The translations under genes and the position numbers were made by a program. This document shows positions 1 through 9,626 of a stretch of DNA of 64,000 nucleotides, in pieces. Source of the stretch: Chitinophagaceae bacterium (lineage in GTDB: Bacteria > Bacteroidota > Bacteroidia > Chitinophagales > Chitinophagaceae); contig JADKAJ010000001.1 in assembly GCA_016719165.1 (NCBI GenBank), forward strand, positions 620,001 to 684,000, written 5' to 3'. A model generated the notes under the pieces. It saw only the letters and a program-made list of their open reading frames with translations. It was not told the DNA's origin and ran no database searches. Numbering within the stretch: position 1 is the first letter of the stretch; every line of letters begins with the position of its first letter.

Positions 1-236
1 AAATCCGTACTTCCTATAATGTATCGGGTATGAGTTTTTCACCAAAAGAGATTGCGGCAGCAATAAAAAAACATATCCCTGATTTTTCTATTACCTACAA
101 ACCTGATTATCGCCAGAACATTGCTGACAGCTGGCCGCAAAGTATAGATGACACGGTGGCAAGAAATCACTGGGGCTGGAAGGAAGAATATGACCTGGCA
201 GCTATGACGAAAGATATGTTTGATAACCTGAAATAA
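1..236 (+). CDS. NAD-dependent epimerase-type L-threonine 3-dehydrogenase, C-terminal fragment
   Basis: Only the last 77 codons are present; the frame is already open at base 3, so the gene starts outside the window. The visible end (S-Y-N-V-S-G-M-S-F-S-P, then the IADSWPQSIDDT region and a final N-H-W-G-W-K block) matches the C-terminus of the extended-SDR, epimerase-like L-threonine dehydrogenase common in Bacteroidota. That enzyme oxidises L-threonine to 2-amino-3-ketobutyrate with NAD in the cytoplasm. The Rossmann domain and catalytic Tyr-x3-Lys are not visible, so a related epimerase cannot be fully excluded. The next genes run on the opposite strand after a 119-base gap. Confidence 0.8.
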   Translation, partial: IRTSYNVSGMSFSPKEIAAAIKKHIPDFSITYKPDYRQNIADSWPQSIDDTVARNHWGWKEEYDLAAMTKDMFDNLK

Positions 237-355
237 GCCCGGCAAAAAATACGTTTTTACTGAGACCCTGACTACGACGGCATAATTTTGTTGTCTTTTA
301 TTTTAACAGATCCCGGGTGTATAACAAAATTAAAATTGAGATTTGGTTAAAACTA

Positions 356-631
356 TTATGATCTGTCAATGGAAAAATCGTTGAATGATTGTACAGGAAT
401 CTCTTTTGTTATAATGTTTTTTACAATTGCCCTCCGGGGTCCCTGCCGGCACCAGGCGGTGAGCTCGTCTAATTGTTCTCTTGTTCCAGTAGCTGTTATA
501 TGCACATTGCCATCATGAAGATTTTGCACCGATCCGGTTATACCCAGTGCTATTGCTTTTTCTTTGGTGTTTTGCCGGAAGAATACTCCCTGTACTTTAC
601 CACTTACAGTGATTGAGATAGTGTAAAGCAT
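356..631 (-). CDS. acyP: Acylphosphatase
   Basis: A 91-residue acylphosphatase, which hydrolyses acyl phosphates in the cytoplasm. The family signature G-x-V-Q-G-V-F-F-R sits at residues 11-19, with the catalytic Arg at 19 and the catalytic Asn at 37 (S-V-Q-N-L), the expected spacing. The length is normal for the single-domain family. The frame is open further upstream, but those 29 residues overlap the preceding gene and have no family counterpart, so the ATG at 631 is chosen. It follows the methionine sulfoxide reductase gene by 4 bases on the same strand and is probably co-transcribed with it. Confidence 0.93.
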   Translation of the reverse strand: MLYTISITVSGKVQGVFFRQNTKEKAIALGITGSVQNLHDGNVHITATGTREQLDELTAWCRQGPRRAIVKNIITKEIPVQSFNDFSIDRS

Positions 632-635
632 AGAT

Positions 636-1109
636 TTAAAAATTGACCATTGCCAGGATCTCTTCGAGGTATTGCTGATCAACTGTATCAAACTGGTTAA
701 GCTCAGCACTGTCTGCATCTAATACAGCTACTACTTCATTATTACGGATGACAGGCAGCACAATCTCAGATCTTGATAAACTGCTGCAGGCAATATGTCC
801 GGGAAATTTTTCAACATCCGGTACAATCAACGTTTGTGCCTGCGCCCAGCTGGTACCACATACTCCTCTTCCTTTTTTTATTCTTGTACATGCTACCGGT
901 CCCTGGAAGGGGGCCAGTACCAACTCATCATCCTTTACCACATAAAATCCGACCCACAGCCAGCCGAACTGTTCTTTCAAGGCTGCAACAACATTGGCCA
1001 TATTGGCTACGAGATCCGTTTCACCTTCCAGTAGTCCTTTTATTTGAGGAATAAGCGACTGGTATTGTTCAGCTTTTGCACCTTTTGTTATAAATAAATC
1101 TTCTGCCAT
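636..1109 (-). CDS. msrC: Free methionine-(R)-sulfoxide reductase (GAF domain)
   Basis: A 157-residue single GAF-domain protein of the fRMsr type, which reduces free (not protein-bound) methionine-R-sulfoxide using thioredoxin. Cys74, Cys84 (G-V-C-G) and Cys108 (H-I-A-C) are spaced 10 and 24 residues apart, the same spacing as the catalytic and resolving cysteines of the E. coli enzyme. The block S-E-I-V-L-P-V and the later V-L-D-A-D-S are also family hallmarks. The start MAEDLF at 1109 is preferred over an upstream in-frame ATG at 1130 because the family begins here. It is 4 bases upstream of acylphosphatase, suggesting a two-gene unit. Confidence 0.92.
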   Translation of the reverse strand: MAEDLFITKGAKAEQYQSLIPQIKGLLEGETDLVANMANVVAALKEQFGWLWVGFYVVKDDELVLAPFQGPVACTRIKKGRGVCGTSWAQAQTLIVPDVEKFPGHIACSSLSRSEIVLPVIRNNEVVAVLDADSAELNQFDTVDQQYLEEILAMVNF

Positions 1110-1231
1110 TTTGCAAAGATAAGGCTGCACGATGAGCCAATGTTGTGTACATCAATCAAGTGACAGTTCATAGCACGGGTACTTTATAATCATTTTTTCC
1201 TGCGTAACTTCCGCTATAAATATCCACTGCC

Positions 1232-4036
1232 ATGCGAAAGCTTTTTTTTCTATTTTTTTCATTATTGGCTTACAGTTTCCTTTTCTCCCAACAGTTTGGA
1301 GGAAATCCTCCTACGACAAAATGGCAACAGATCAATACAGATTCTGCCCGGATCATTTTTCCTGCAGGTATGGATAGCCAGGCAAACCGGGTAGCTGCAA
1401 TCGTTCACTACATGGCGCAGCATAAACCTGTGTCGCTTGGTGATCAATTGAAGAAGATAAATATTGTATTGCAAAACCAGACGGTCATACCGAACGGATA
1501 TGTACAACTTGGTCCTTATCGCAGTGAATTCTTTCTCACACCTGAAATGAACAATTTTGGACAAGGTAGTGTCAGCTGGACTGACCAGTTAGCATTGCAT
1601 GAGTACAGGCATGTTCAGCAGTTCAATAATTTCAATAATGGGCTTAGTAAGGTCATGAAAACCTTGTTTGGTGAAGAAGGATTTGCCCTGGCTATTAATG
1701 CCTCCATCCCTGATTGGTTTTATGAAGGTGATGCTGTTTTTAATGAGACTGTACTCAGCAAGCAGGGCAGGGGCAGGATACCACTTTTTTTGAATAGTTA
1801 TCCTTCAATATGGCAAGCCGGAAAGAAGTATTCCTGGATGAAATTAAGGAATGGCTCGTTGAAGGATTATGTACCTAATCATTATAACCTTGGTTATTTA
1901 CTGGTGAACTATGGCAGGGAAAAATTTGGTACAGACTTTTGGGCAAAAGTGACCAAAGATGCCAGTGCTTTTAAAGGATTATTTTATCCTTTCCAGGTAG
2001 CCATTAAGAAACATGCCGGGGTAAATTATAAAACTTTCAGAAAGGATGCATTTGCTCATTATCAAAAAGATGTACAGCGGGTATCAGTGTCCAGAAATGA
2101 TTTTCTGCTGCCTGTAAAAAGCAATTATGTTACCAGTTATTATTTCCCTTATAGTGCAGGTGATGACTCATTGCTCTATTTAAAAGCCAGTTATCGTCAC
2201 CGACCCGCATTTTATATAAAAGATAAAAATGGGGAACATAAGCTGAAAGTGAGGGATATCTCTATCGATGAACAATTTTCCTATCGCAATGGTAAGATCG
2301 TTTATGCGGCTTTTGAAAATAATCCACGTTGGGGCTGGCTGGATTATAGTGTGATAAAACTACTGGATATACAAACAGGACAACAAAAGACACTGACGAA
2401 AAGAACGAGATATTTTACTCCCGATGTTTCTGCGGATGGCTCAAAAGTGGTGGCTGTGCAGGTGGGTACAAATGGCAAAAGCGAATTACATATCTTAAAT
2501 GTACAAGATGGGAAAATCCTGCAACGGATCCATTCAACAGAAATAAGCTTGTTTACTGATCCCAAATTCATAGATGATAATTCAATTGTCAGTGCTGTGA
2601 GATTAAAAGATGGCAGAATGACACTGGCTGCCGCTGAGATTGCTACCGGTACTACAATAAGGCTTACACCTCCTTCCTTTAATGTAGTTGGCTATCCCAG
2701 TGTAAGCAAGGGCATGATCTATTTCACAGCCACTTATGAAGGGAATGATGATGTATTTGCTTTGCGGATGAGTGATAAGAAGATATTTAAGATCAGCAGC
2801 GGTCCAATGGGTAACTATTATGTGAATGCCGGCAACGGAAAAATTACCTGGTCTGCGTTTACGGCCGAAGGCTACCAGTTACAACAAGTGGCTGAAAAGG
2901 ATATTGTATGGAATGAGATAGGTGCTGCAACTGCTGAGCGTCTTACAGAAAAATTTGCGGTGAGTAGTGCCAGTGAGACCGGAGATATATTATTGGGCAC
3001 TGTTCCGGAAAGGAATTTTGCTGTGAGTAAATATAATAAAGGAACAAGGCTGCTGAACTTTCATAGCTGGAGGCCTTATTATGAAGACCCGATCTTTACT
3101 TTTTCCCTCTATGGAGAAAATGTGCTCAATACTTTGCAGACAGAGCTCTATTACCTGTACAATGAAAATGAAAAGACCAGTGCTGTTGGCTTTGGAACAG
3201 TTTATGGCGCTATGTTTCCATACCTCAATATTGGTTCAGAGCTTACTTTTAACAGGGAGGATGTGATCGGTAATCGTCTGCGGGTTTGGAATCAATTGGA
3301 CAGCCGCATCGGGTTAAGTGTGCCATTAAGCTACACTAAGGGCCAGACCTTCAGGAATTTTACTATCAGCAGTTTTTATGTATTGCGGAATGAGTTCAAT
3401 AAAGGATTTTACAAGGATTCATTAGGGAATACGTCATTTAGTTATTTGTCACATGCCATATCCTGGAGCCAGCAGGTACAAAGAGCGGTACAGCATATTT
3501 ATCCACGGTTTGCTTATTCTGTATCCTCTTCCTATCGCCATGCGATTACAAAATACGAAGGCTCGCAATTCAATGGTAATGTATCGCTGTATATTCCGGG
3601 CTTGCTTTCCACGCACAATTTGTTGCTGACAGGTTCCTGGCAGGAGAGAGATACGTTGTCACAGGTTTCTTTTGCCAATCGCTTTTCTTATTCGAGGGGT
3701 TATTCCGGAAGATATTTTTCCCGGATGTGGAGGTTGTCTGCGAACTATCATTTTCCATTGATCTATCCGGATTGGGGATTTGGTAATATTTTGTACCTGC
3801 AACGGATAAGGGCCAATGCTTTTTATGATTTCACCAAAGTGTATTCAAGGGATAAATCACAAACAAGGGATCAGCGCAGTGTGGGTGGTGAAGTATTTAT
3901 TGATACCAAATGGTGGAACCAATACCCACTGACATTTGGTTTCAGGATCAGCCGTTTGCTTGACCAGGACCAGTTTGATGGATTTAAAGGAACTGTATTT
4001 GAAGTTGTATTACCTGTAAGTATAATTCCCAGGTAA
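1232..4036 (+). CDS. Outer-membrane metalloprotease / beta-propeller / barrel protein
   Basis: A 934-residue exported protein. Residues 1-20 form a signal peptide. Residues 25-290 resemble a gluzincin peptidase (MA-like) domain: H-E-Y-R-H at 123-127 gives the HExxH zinc site and W-F-Y-E-G-D-A about 45 residues later supplies the likely third ligand Glu. Residues about 300-600 contain repeated TolB/WD-like strands (D-G-S-K-V, F-T-P-D-V-S). The last about 330 residues are alternating aromatic strands like a surface-antigen outer-membrane barrel. Substrate is unknown. Proteins of this architecture are common in Bacteroidota and often annotated only as TolB-like or translocation proteins. It stands alone, with no obvious operon partners. 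Confidence 0.75.
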   Translation: MRKLFFLFFSLLAYSFLFSQQFGGNPPTTKWQQINTDSARIIFPAGMDSQANRVAAIVHYMAQHKPVSLGDQLKKINIVLQNQTVIPNGYVQLGPYRSEFFLTPEMNNFGQGSVSWTDQLALHEYRHVQQFNNFNNGLSKVMKTLFGEEGFALAINASIPDWFYEGDAVFNETVLSKQGRGRIPLFLNSYPSIWQAGKKYSWMKLRNGSLKDYVPNHYNLGYLLVNYGREKFGTDFWAKVTKDASAFKGLFYPFQVAIKKHAGVNYKTFRKDAFAHYQKDVQRVSVSRNDFLLPVKSNYVTSYYFPYSAGDDSLLYLKASYRHRPAFYIKDKNGEHKLKVRDISIDEQFSYRNGKIVYAAFENNPRWGWLDYSVIKLLDIQTGQQKTLTKRTRYFTPDVSADGSKVVAVQVGTNGKSELHILNVQDGKILQRIHSTEISLFTDPKFIDDNSIVSAVRLKDGRMTLAAAEIATGTTIRLTPPSFNVVGYPSVSKGMIYFTATYEGNDDVFALRMSDKKIFKISSGPMGNYYVNAGNGKITWSAFTAEGYQLQQVAEKDIVWNEIGAATAERLTEKFAVSSASETGDILLGTVPERNFAVSKYNKGTRLLNFHSWRPYYEDPIFTFSLYGENVLNTLQTELYYLYNENEKTSAVGFGTVYGAMFPYLNIGSELTFNREDVIGNRLRVWNQLDSRIGLSVPLSYTKGQTFRNFTISSFYVLRNEFNKGFYKDSLGNTSFSYLSHAISWSQQVQRAVQHIYPRFAYSVSSSYRHAITKYEGSQFNGNVSLYIPGLLSTHNLLLTGSWQERDTLSQVSFANRFSYSRGYSGRYFSRMWRLSANYHFPLIYPDWGFGNILYLQRIRANAFYDFTKVYSRDKSQTRDQRSVGGEVFIDTKWWNQYPLTFGFRISRLLDQDQFDGFKGTVFEVVLPVSIIPR

Positions 4037-4111
4037 TTAAATGCCGGCATATTCCGGTTACACAGCGTTATACCTGAGTAACCGTTTTTCTTTTTATGGC
4101 AGCGTTAAAAA

Positions 4112-6728
4112 TTATAATGCCGCCAGGCTATTTTCTATTACTTTTATTTTTTCTTCTGCATCTGTTTTCTTTTTTCTTTCAATTTCTATCACCTCTGGTT
4201 TCGCATTTTGTACGAAACGTTCATTGCCCAGTTTCTTTTCAACAGATAGTAGGAAACCTTTCAGGTAATCAAGGTCTTTTTGTAATTGTTGTTTTTGGGA
4301 AGCAGTGTCCAGTAAAGTGGTTGTTTCAATAAAGAATTTATCTTTCTGGACTACCACTGTAATACTGTTAACAACAGAATCAGATGTGTAAGAAACAGAT
4401 TCAGCGTTTACCTGCTTCAACAGAATGCTTTCAATCGCTTTATAAGTATCTGTATTGTCCGTCTGGACATGAAGACGGATGCTGTCTTTTGGTTTTAGCT
4501 GGTTTTTATTTCTTGCGTCCCTTATAGCAGTAATAACTTCTTTCAGCAATATGGCATCCGAAAGTATTGTTTTACCGGTAGTTCTCACAGCCGGGTATTG
4601 CTTCACAGTTAAGTCATCGTTTTGTTCTTTCAATTGATGATAAATCTCCTCTGTTACAAACGGAAGGAAAGGATGAAGCAATTGCATCAGCTCTTCAAAG
4701 AAACTGATTGTTTTCTCATAAACTCCTTTATCAATTGGCTGTTCAAAACCTGGTTTTACCCATTCTAAATACCAACTGCAGAAATCATCCCATATAAGTG
4801 AGTACAACGTTTTCAATGATTCACTCAGCCGGAAATCCCTAAACTGCTCATCTAACTGAATTCTTACTTCATTCAACCGGTTCTCAAACCACTCCACAGC
4901 AAAATTGTTAGCGGCCAGGCTGTCATCCTGGGCTTGCCGGAGGGACCACATTTTCACCAGCTTTAATGCATTCCACATCTTGTTAATGAAGAAGCGACCC
5001 TGGTCATTACCAGATGGGTCCCACATCAGGTCATTGCCGGCAGGCGAAGAGATCATGATGCCAAACCGGACAGCATCAGCGCCATCTTTATCGATCATTT
5101 CAAGCAGGTCGGGAGAATTCCCCAGGCTCTTACTCATTTTTCTTCCCTGTTTATCACGAACGATTCCGGTGAAGTATACTTCGCTGAAAGGTTTTTGCCC
5201 TTTGTATTCGTAACCGGCCATAATCATACGGGCAACCCAGAAGAAGATAATTTCCGGTGCTGTTACTAATGTATTGGTAGGGTAGTAGTAGTTTACATCT
5301 TTATTGTTAGGATTACTATATCCTTTAAAAACCTCAAAGGGCCATAGCCATGATGAGAACCAGGTATCAAGGCAATCTTCATCCTGTTTTAAAACAGCAT
5401 TATTTACTCCGTATTGCGTACTGAATAATTCTTTTGCTTCCTGCTCTGTTGCAGCCACTACAAACCTTCCATCGTTATCATACCATGCCGGTATCCTATG
5501 ACCCCACCACAGTTGTCTCGATATACACCAATCTTTGATATTCTCCATCCAGTGACGGTAAAGGTTCTTGAATTTGGAAGGGTAGAATTTTACATCATCT
5601 TCCATAACGGCAGACAATGCAGGTCCTGATATTTTTTTCATATCTACCCACCATTGCAGAGATAAGTCTTGGTTCAACTACTGCATCCGTTCTTTCACTG
5701 TAGCCCACTTCGCTGGTGTAGTCTTCTGTTTTTAGTAAGAAACCTTTTTCTTCCAGTTCTTTAGCTATTTTTTTTCTTGCTTCGAACCGGTCTTCACCAA
5801 TATAAATCTGCGCTTCGGTATTGAGTGTTCCGTCTTCATTAAATATATCAACTACATCCAGGTTATGTTTTTGCCCCAGTTGATTATCATTGCTATCATG
5901 GGCCGGAGTTACTTTCAATGCACCGGTTCCAAATTCCATGGTTACATAGTCATCTGTAATGATGGGGATACGGCGGTCAATTAACGGAACGAAGGCGAAT
6001 TTACCATGCAGGTGTTTATACCGTTCATCATCCGGGTGAACGCAAATAGCTGTATCACCCATTATTGTTTCAGGGCGAACCGTAGCAATTACAATATATT
6101 CATCACCGGGCATATCCAGCTTATACCGCAGGTGGTAAAGTTTTTGCTGCGTCTCTTTTCTTATTACTTCTTCATCACTTAATGCTGTTTTTGCTTTTAC
6201 ATCCCAGTTTATCATTCGTTTGCCCCGGTAGATATAACCTTTGTTGTAAAGATCAATAAATACACTAATGACCGATTGGTAATAATCGGGATCCATTGTA
6301 AAACTGGTACGTTCCCAATCAAGACTGCAACCCATTTTCTTCAACTGCTGCAGAATGATCCCCCCATATTTCTCTTTCCATTCCCAGGCATATTTTAAAA
6401 AATCTTCCCGGCTCAGTGATGATTTGGCAATTCCTCTTTCACGAAGCATCTGTACTACTTTTGCTTCGGTAGCAATAGATGCATGGTCTGTTCCCGGAAC
6501 CCAGCAGGCATTTTTTCCCTGCATCCGGGCTCTTCTAATCAAAATATCCTGTATCGTGTTGTTGAGGCAATGCCCCATATGCAGTACACCGGTTACATTG
6601 GGAGGAGGGATGACTATTGTATAGGGCTCCCGGTCGTCCGGTTCGCTGTGAAAATATTTTTTTTCCAACCAATGCTGATACCATTTCTGTTCGGCGGCAC
6701 TGTGGTCAAAATTCTTGCTCAATTCCAT
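4112..6728 (-). CDS. valS: Valyl-tRNA synthetase, interrupted by one frameshift
   Basis: Class I aminoacyl-tRNA synthetase that charges tRNA-Val. The N-terminal part (377 codons from the ATG at 6728) carries the HIGH-type motif H-M-G-H after P-P-N-V-T-G. The C-terminal part carries Q-L-W-W-G-H-R-I-P, the K-M-S-K-S motif and an anticodon-binding plus coiled-coil end. The two parts lie in different frames; removing one base near 5663 joins E-P-R-L to S-L-Q-W-W exactly as in the family and gives about 871 residues, a full-length enzyme. Because valS is essential and no second copy is visible, a sequence error or an unusual recoding event is more likely than a dead gene. Confidence 0.93.
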
Positions 6729-6853
6729 ACTACTTCGCTTACAGTTTTAAATGAAGTAACCTCTGTAATGGTTACACAGTACATGTAAGGCCGCAAATTT
6801 ACCGGGTTTTAGGTAGAAATTGAAACAGCAGGAGATATGATGAGAGGGATGTT

Positions 6854-7285
6854 CTATTCAGAAGGAGGCATGTTTAGTCTTACTTCCTCACAGATATAGT
6901 GTTCTCCTCTGTGAACAGCAAGGATACCTCTATTAATTTCTTCTAAAGGAGACGTTTTGGTCAGGAATCCCCTGGCCCCTAATTCCATCATCCGGGTAGC
7001 ATACTTCGCCTGGTTATGAACAGAGAGTCCAATGATCTTTGCCATCGGCATTGTTTCAATTATGCGCCTGGTAAGTTCAAACCCATTAACAGGAGACATA
7101 TTTATATCTACCAGCATAATGTCCGGGTTGAGAGATTGAAACTGCTCTAGTGCTGCATTTCCATTATCACAATCTGCTATAACCTGAAACCGGGGGTTAT
7201 TTTCCAATAACAATTTAAAGGATTCACGGACCAATTGATGATCATCAACCAGCATGATACGGATATAGTCATTCTTCATAATCAA
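6854..7285 (-). CDS. Receiver-only response regulator (NarL/FixJ-like)
   Basis: A 143-residue CheY-like receiver domain. It has the acidic pair in L-V-D-D-H, a phosphoacceptor Asp in M-L-V-D-I-N-M-S-P, the conserved Ser in G-L-S-V-H and the Lys in F-L-T-K-T-S-P-L-E-E. The sequence and the C-terminal H-R-G-E-H-Y-I-C linker are typical of NarL/LuxR-type regulators, but the protein stops there and the following 110 bases do not encode a helix-turn-helix in any frame I can see. It may act by protein contact, or be a truncated regulator. No kinase gene is adjacent. Confidence 0.85.
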   Translation of the reverse strand: MIMKNDYIRIMLVDDHQLVRESFKLLLENNPRFQVIADCDNGNAALEQFQSLNPDIMLVDINMSPVNGFELTRRIIETMPMAKIIGLSVHNQAKYATRMMELGARGFLTKTSPLEEINRGILAVHRGEHYICEEVRLNMPPSE

Positions 7286-7699
7286 ACCAGTTAAGTTGCT
7301 ACATAATCAATAAACATGGAGGCCATGCTTTGGGAAAAGGTTTTACACAGAAACGGCTTGCCAGGCCATAATAAATGGTAGATCAGTAAGGATTTGGATG
7401 ATAATGCCAGGTTGATAGCCTTCAAAAAGCCAACCCGCTTGAACTAATTGGCTGGATTGAAAGCAAAATTCAAAATTGTCCTAAAACAGTAAAAATACTT
7501 AAAATTAAAAGTAGTATTACTTTGTTATTATACCAAGTAATATTACCAAAATATATTTCGTAAATCTACGATAAGGTACATGACTGAATAATATGGGCAG
7601 GAGTTGCAGTTAAAAGCAAATTTTGAAATGAATGTCAAAAAAGAGTTTGACTTTTGCCGTTCCATATTTCCATCATAAAATAAAATGTAACCCATTGCA
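7286..7699. other. Intergenic stretch without a recognisable gene
   Basis: This 414-base AT-rich gap lies between the divergently transcribed receiver gene and the esterase, so it should hold both promoters. I see no convincing open frame, tRNA, repeat or clear terminator. No match to the Bacteroidota promoter pattern was good enough to call. Confidence 0.4.
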
Positions 7700-8431
7700 A
7701 TGAAAAAAGAATTGAATTCATGGTATAGTCCTTCTTTAAATAAAGAAATGCCCATAGCTACCTATGGCGATTATGGATTTGCATTATTGCTGGTGCCTAC
7801 TGCAGCTGCAGATTACCTCGAATATGAACGTTTTCAGCTGATGCATCATATCGCTCCATTTATTAACCAGGGAAAAGTAAAAGTGTTTTCAATTGACAGT
7901 ATCAATAACGAAAGCTGGCTGAATAATCATATGGATCCCCGGCATAAGTCTGTTCGTCATCAGCAGTGGAATGATTATGTATTTAACGAAGTGGTGCCAT
8001 TTATCCGGAACAGCACCAGCCAGGATACGCCGATCATTACCTGTGGCGCTTCCTTTGGTGCCTTACATAGTATGAATTTATTTCTAAAGCGACCAGATAT
8101 TATAAATGGTGTTATCGCTATGAGTGGAGTTTATGATTTAACTGAATACACCAAAGGCCACTATGATGAGGATGTGTATTTTAACAGCCCCATGCATTTT
8201 ATGCCTAACCTGGGTGATCATTCGGTACTGGAACAGATCAGGAGGAGTAAGAATATTCATATTGTTACCGGTAGCGGGTCGTATGAAGATCCTACCAGCA
8301 GCGGTAAGTTTGCCAAAATATTATATGACAAAGGAATCTGGTATGAACTGGATGTATGGGGTGAAGAGTGGCCGCATGACTGGGATACCTGGAGGGCTAT
8401 GTTGCCGCACTACCTGGGCAGCAAGTTCTGA
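7700..8431 (+). CDS. Esterase family protein (alpha/beta hydrolase, esterase D-like)
   Basis: A 243-residue cytoplasmic alpha/beta-hydrolase of the putative esterase (PF00756-like) family. The nucleophile elbow G-A-S-F-G is near residue 117. A following N-G-V-I-A-M-S-G-V-Y-D segment and the C-terminal E-W-P-H-D-W-D-T-W-R, which supplies the catalytic His, fit the family. There is no signal peptide. The real substrate is unknown; related proteins include S-formylglutathione hydrolase and mycolyltransferase relatives. Its last 22 bases overlap the 3' end of the convergent aat gene. Confidence 0.85.
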   Translation: MKKELNSWYSPSLNKEMPIATYGDYGFALLLVPTAAADYLEYERFQLMHHIAPFINQGKVKVFSIDSINNESWLNNHMDPRHKSVRHQQWNDYVFNEVVPFIRNSTSQDTPIITCGASFGALHSMNLFLKRPDIINGVIAMSGVYDLTEYTKGHYDEDVYFNSPMHFMPNLGDHSVLEQIRRSKNIHIVTGSGSYEDPTSSGKFAKILYDKGIWYELDVWGEEWPHDWDTWRAMLPHYLGSKF

Positions 8432-9060
8432 AGCAGCTGAATAAATTCTTTTCGCGGGATCATCCGGGCACCAAAACTTTCAAGGTATTCTGTATAGACC
8501 TGGCAGTCTATTAACAGGATACCTTCTTCTTTTAGCAACTGAACATACCTGGTAAAAGCAAACCGTGACGCATTACTTTGTTTGCTGAACATACTTTCCC
8601 CGAAAAACACTTTGCCCATTTTGATCCCATAAAGTCCGCCAACTAATTCGCCATTCTTCCATACCTCGGCGCTGTGTGCATATCCTGATTCATGCATTTT
8701 ACAATAGGCTCTTTCTACTTCGTTGGTTATCCAGGTTCCTTCCTGCCCGGGTCTTTTTGTTTCTTTGCATTGGAGAATAACTTGTTGGAAGGCTTTGTTG
8801 ATGGTAAAATCAAATTCGTTTCTTTTCAGTAATGGCTTTATGCTTTTACTCACTTTTAATTCGCCGGGAAATAAAACAAATCTCGGATCAGGACTCCACC
8901 AGAGTATATGTTCACCCTCGTACCAGGGAAATATCCCATGGCGGTAAGCCAGCACTAACCTTTCCGGAGAAAGGTCACCACCCATTGCCAGTAATCCATC
9001 AGGTTCTGATAAATGAACCGGGGGAAAAACAAGTTCTTTATCAAGGGCGAAAATGGCCAT
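8410..9060 (-). CDS. aat: Leucyl/phenylalanyl-tRNA--protein transferase
   Basis: A 216-residue Aat enzyme, which adds Leu or Phe from aminoacyl-tRNA to proteins with N-terminal Arg or Lys and so creates N-degrons. The diagnostic motifs are F-P-P in the N-terminal region, G-L-L-A-M-G-G-D-L-S, G-I-F-P-W-Y, W-W-S-P-D-P-R, G-G-L-Y-G-I, F-G-E-S-M-F-S and L-I-D-C-Q. The start at 9060 gives the family length. It lies 14 bases downstream of clpS on the same strand, so the tagging enzyme and the adaptor that recognises the tag form one unit. The 3' end overlaps the convergent esterase gene. Confidence 0.96.
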   Translation of the reverse strand: MAIFALDKELVFPPVHLSEPDGLLAMGGDLSPERLVLAYRHGIFPWYEGEHILWWSPDPRFVLFPGELKVSKSIKPLLKRNEFDFTINKAFQQVILQCKETKRPGQEGTWITNEVERAYCKMHESGYAHSAEVWKNGELVGGLYGIKMGKVFFGESMFSKQSNASRFAFTRYVQLLKEEGILLIDCQVYTEYLESFGARMIPRKEFIQLLQNLLPR

Positions 9061-9074
9061 GGATCAGAAATGAA

Positions 9075-9376
9075 TTATACGGCGATGACTTCAATGGTAG
9101 CATTGATCCCTCTTTCTGTGATTGCATCACATTGGGGCTTCAGGTCATCGTAAGGGCCATTCTTTACTGCATATTTGCCCTGGAAATGGATGATATAAGC
9201 GCATTGTTCAGCCTGTTCGTGGGCATGTCCGCATACTTCCATCAGGGTTTCAATTACCCACTGAAAGTATTGACTTCATCATTCCATACAATCAGCCGGC
9301 AAGTGTTTTCGGTAAGGGTAAGCACCTCCGTTTCTTCCGATTGTAATGTATCCGTATTCGTTGCTGTAGCTTTCAT
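9075..9376 (-). CDS. clpS: ATP-dependent Clp protease adaptor ClpS, with one frameshift
   Basis: About 100 residues once a single missing base near 9263 is allowed for. The N-terminal half ends in L-I-V-W-N-D-E-V-N-T-F and the second frame resumes with Q-W-V-I-E-T-L, followed by H-A-H-E-Q-A-E and a final K-Y-A-V-K-N-G-P-Y-D-D-L. This is the ClpS fold with the N-degron pocket residues (N-D, H-A-H-E). It delivers substrates with N-terminal Leu, Phe, Tyr or Trp to ClpAP or ClpCP. As sequenced, the frame hits a stop directly after T-F-S-G. Co-location with aat supports a functional gene and a sequence error. Confidence 0.88.
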
Positions 9377-9450
9377 TCAGGGTGTAAAAGTAAAAATTTA
9401 TTTCAGATTATTATTGCAATAAAAAAAAGTCTCAATAACATGGCTTTGAT

Positions 9451-9490
9451 GTGGGAATTGACAGGTTTGAACCGCAGACCCACTACTTGA
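9451..9490 (-). other. Degenerate 3' fragment of a tRNA
   Basis: On the minus strand the stretch G-C-G-G-TTCAAAC followed by CTGTCAATTCCCAC resembles the T-arm plus 3' acceptor strand of the complete tRNA-Val at 11445-11519. One T-stem pair is a mismatch and two are G-T, and no 5' half is present. It is probably a remnant of a duplicated tRNA end, like the other tRNA fragments further along. Confidence 0.5.
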
Positions 9491-9626
9491 AGGCTGCACA
9501 GAAAAAGGCCTAAGGGATACTTTTGATATTCGTCTCCCTGAAGCCTTCTTGGTTGAAAACCATTTTGGTAACCCAATGCATAAATCCGACAGGTAGATAA
9601 CCTGTTTTTGACTTACTGTCCCTGTA

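Noticed and set aside
5640..5690. Treating valS as two separate genes
   Set aside because: The halves overlap, complement each other exactly at one base and form one enzyme of normal length; the second half has only a TTG that is not a real start.
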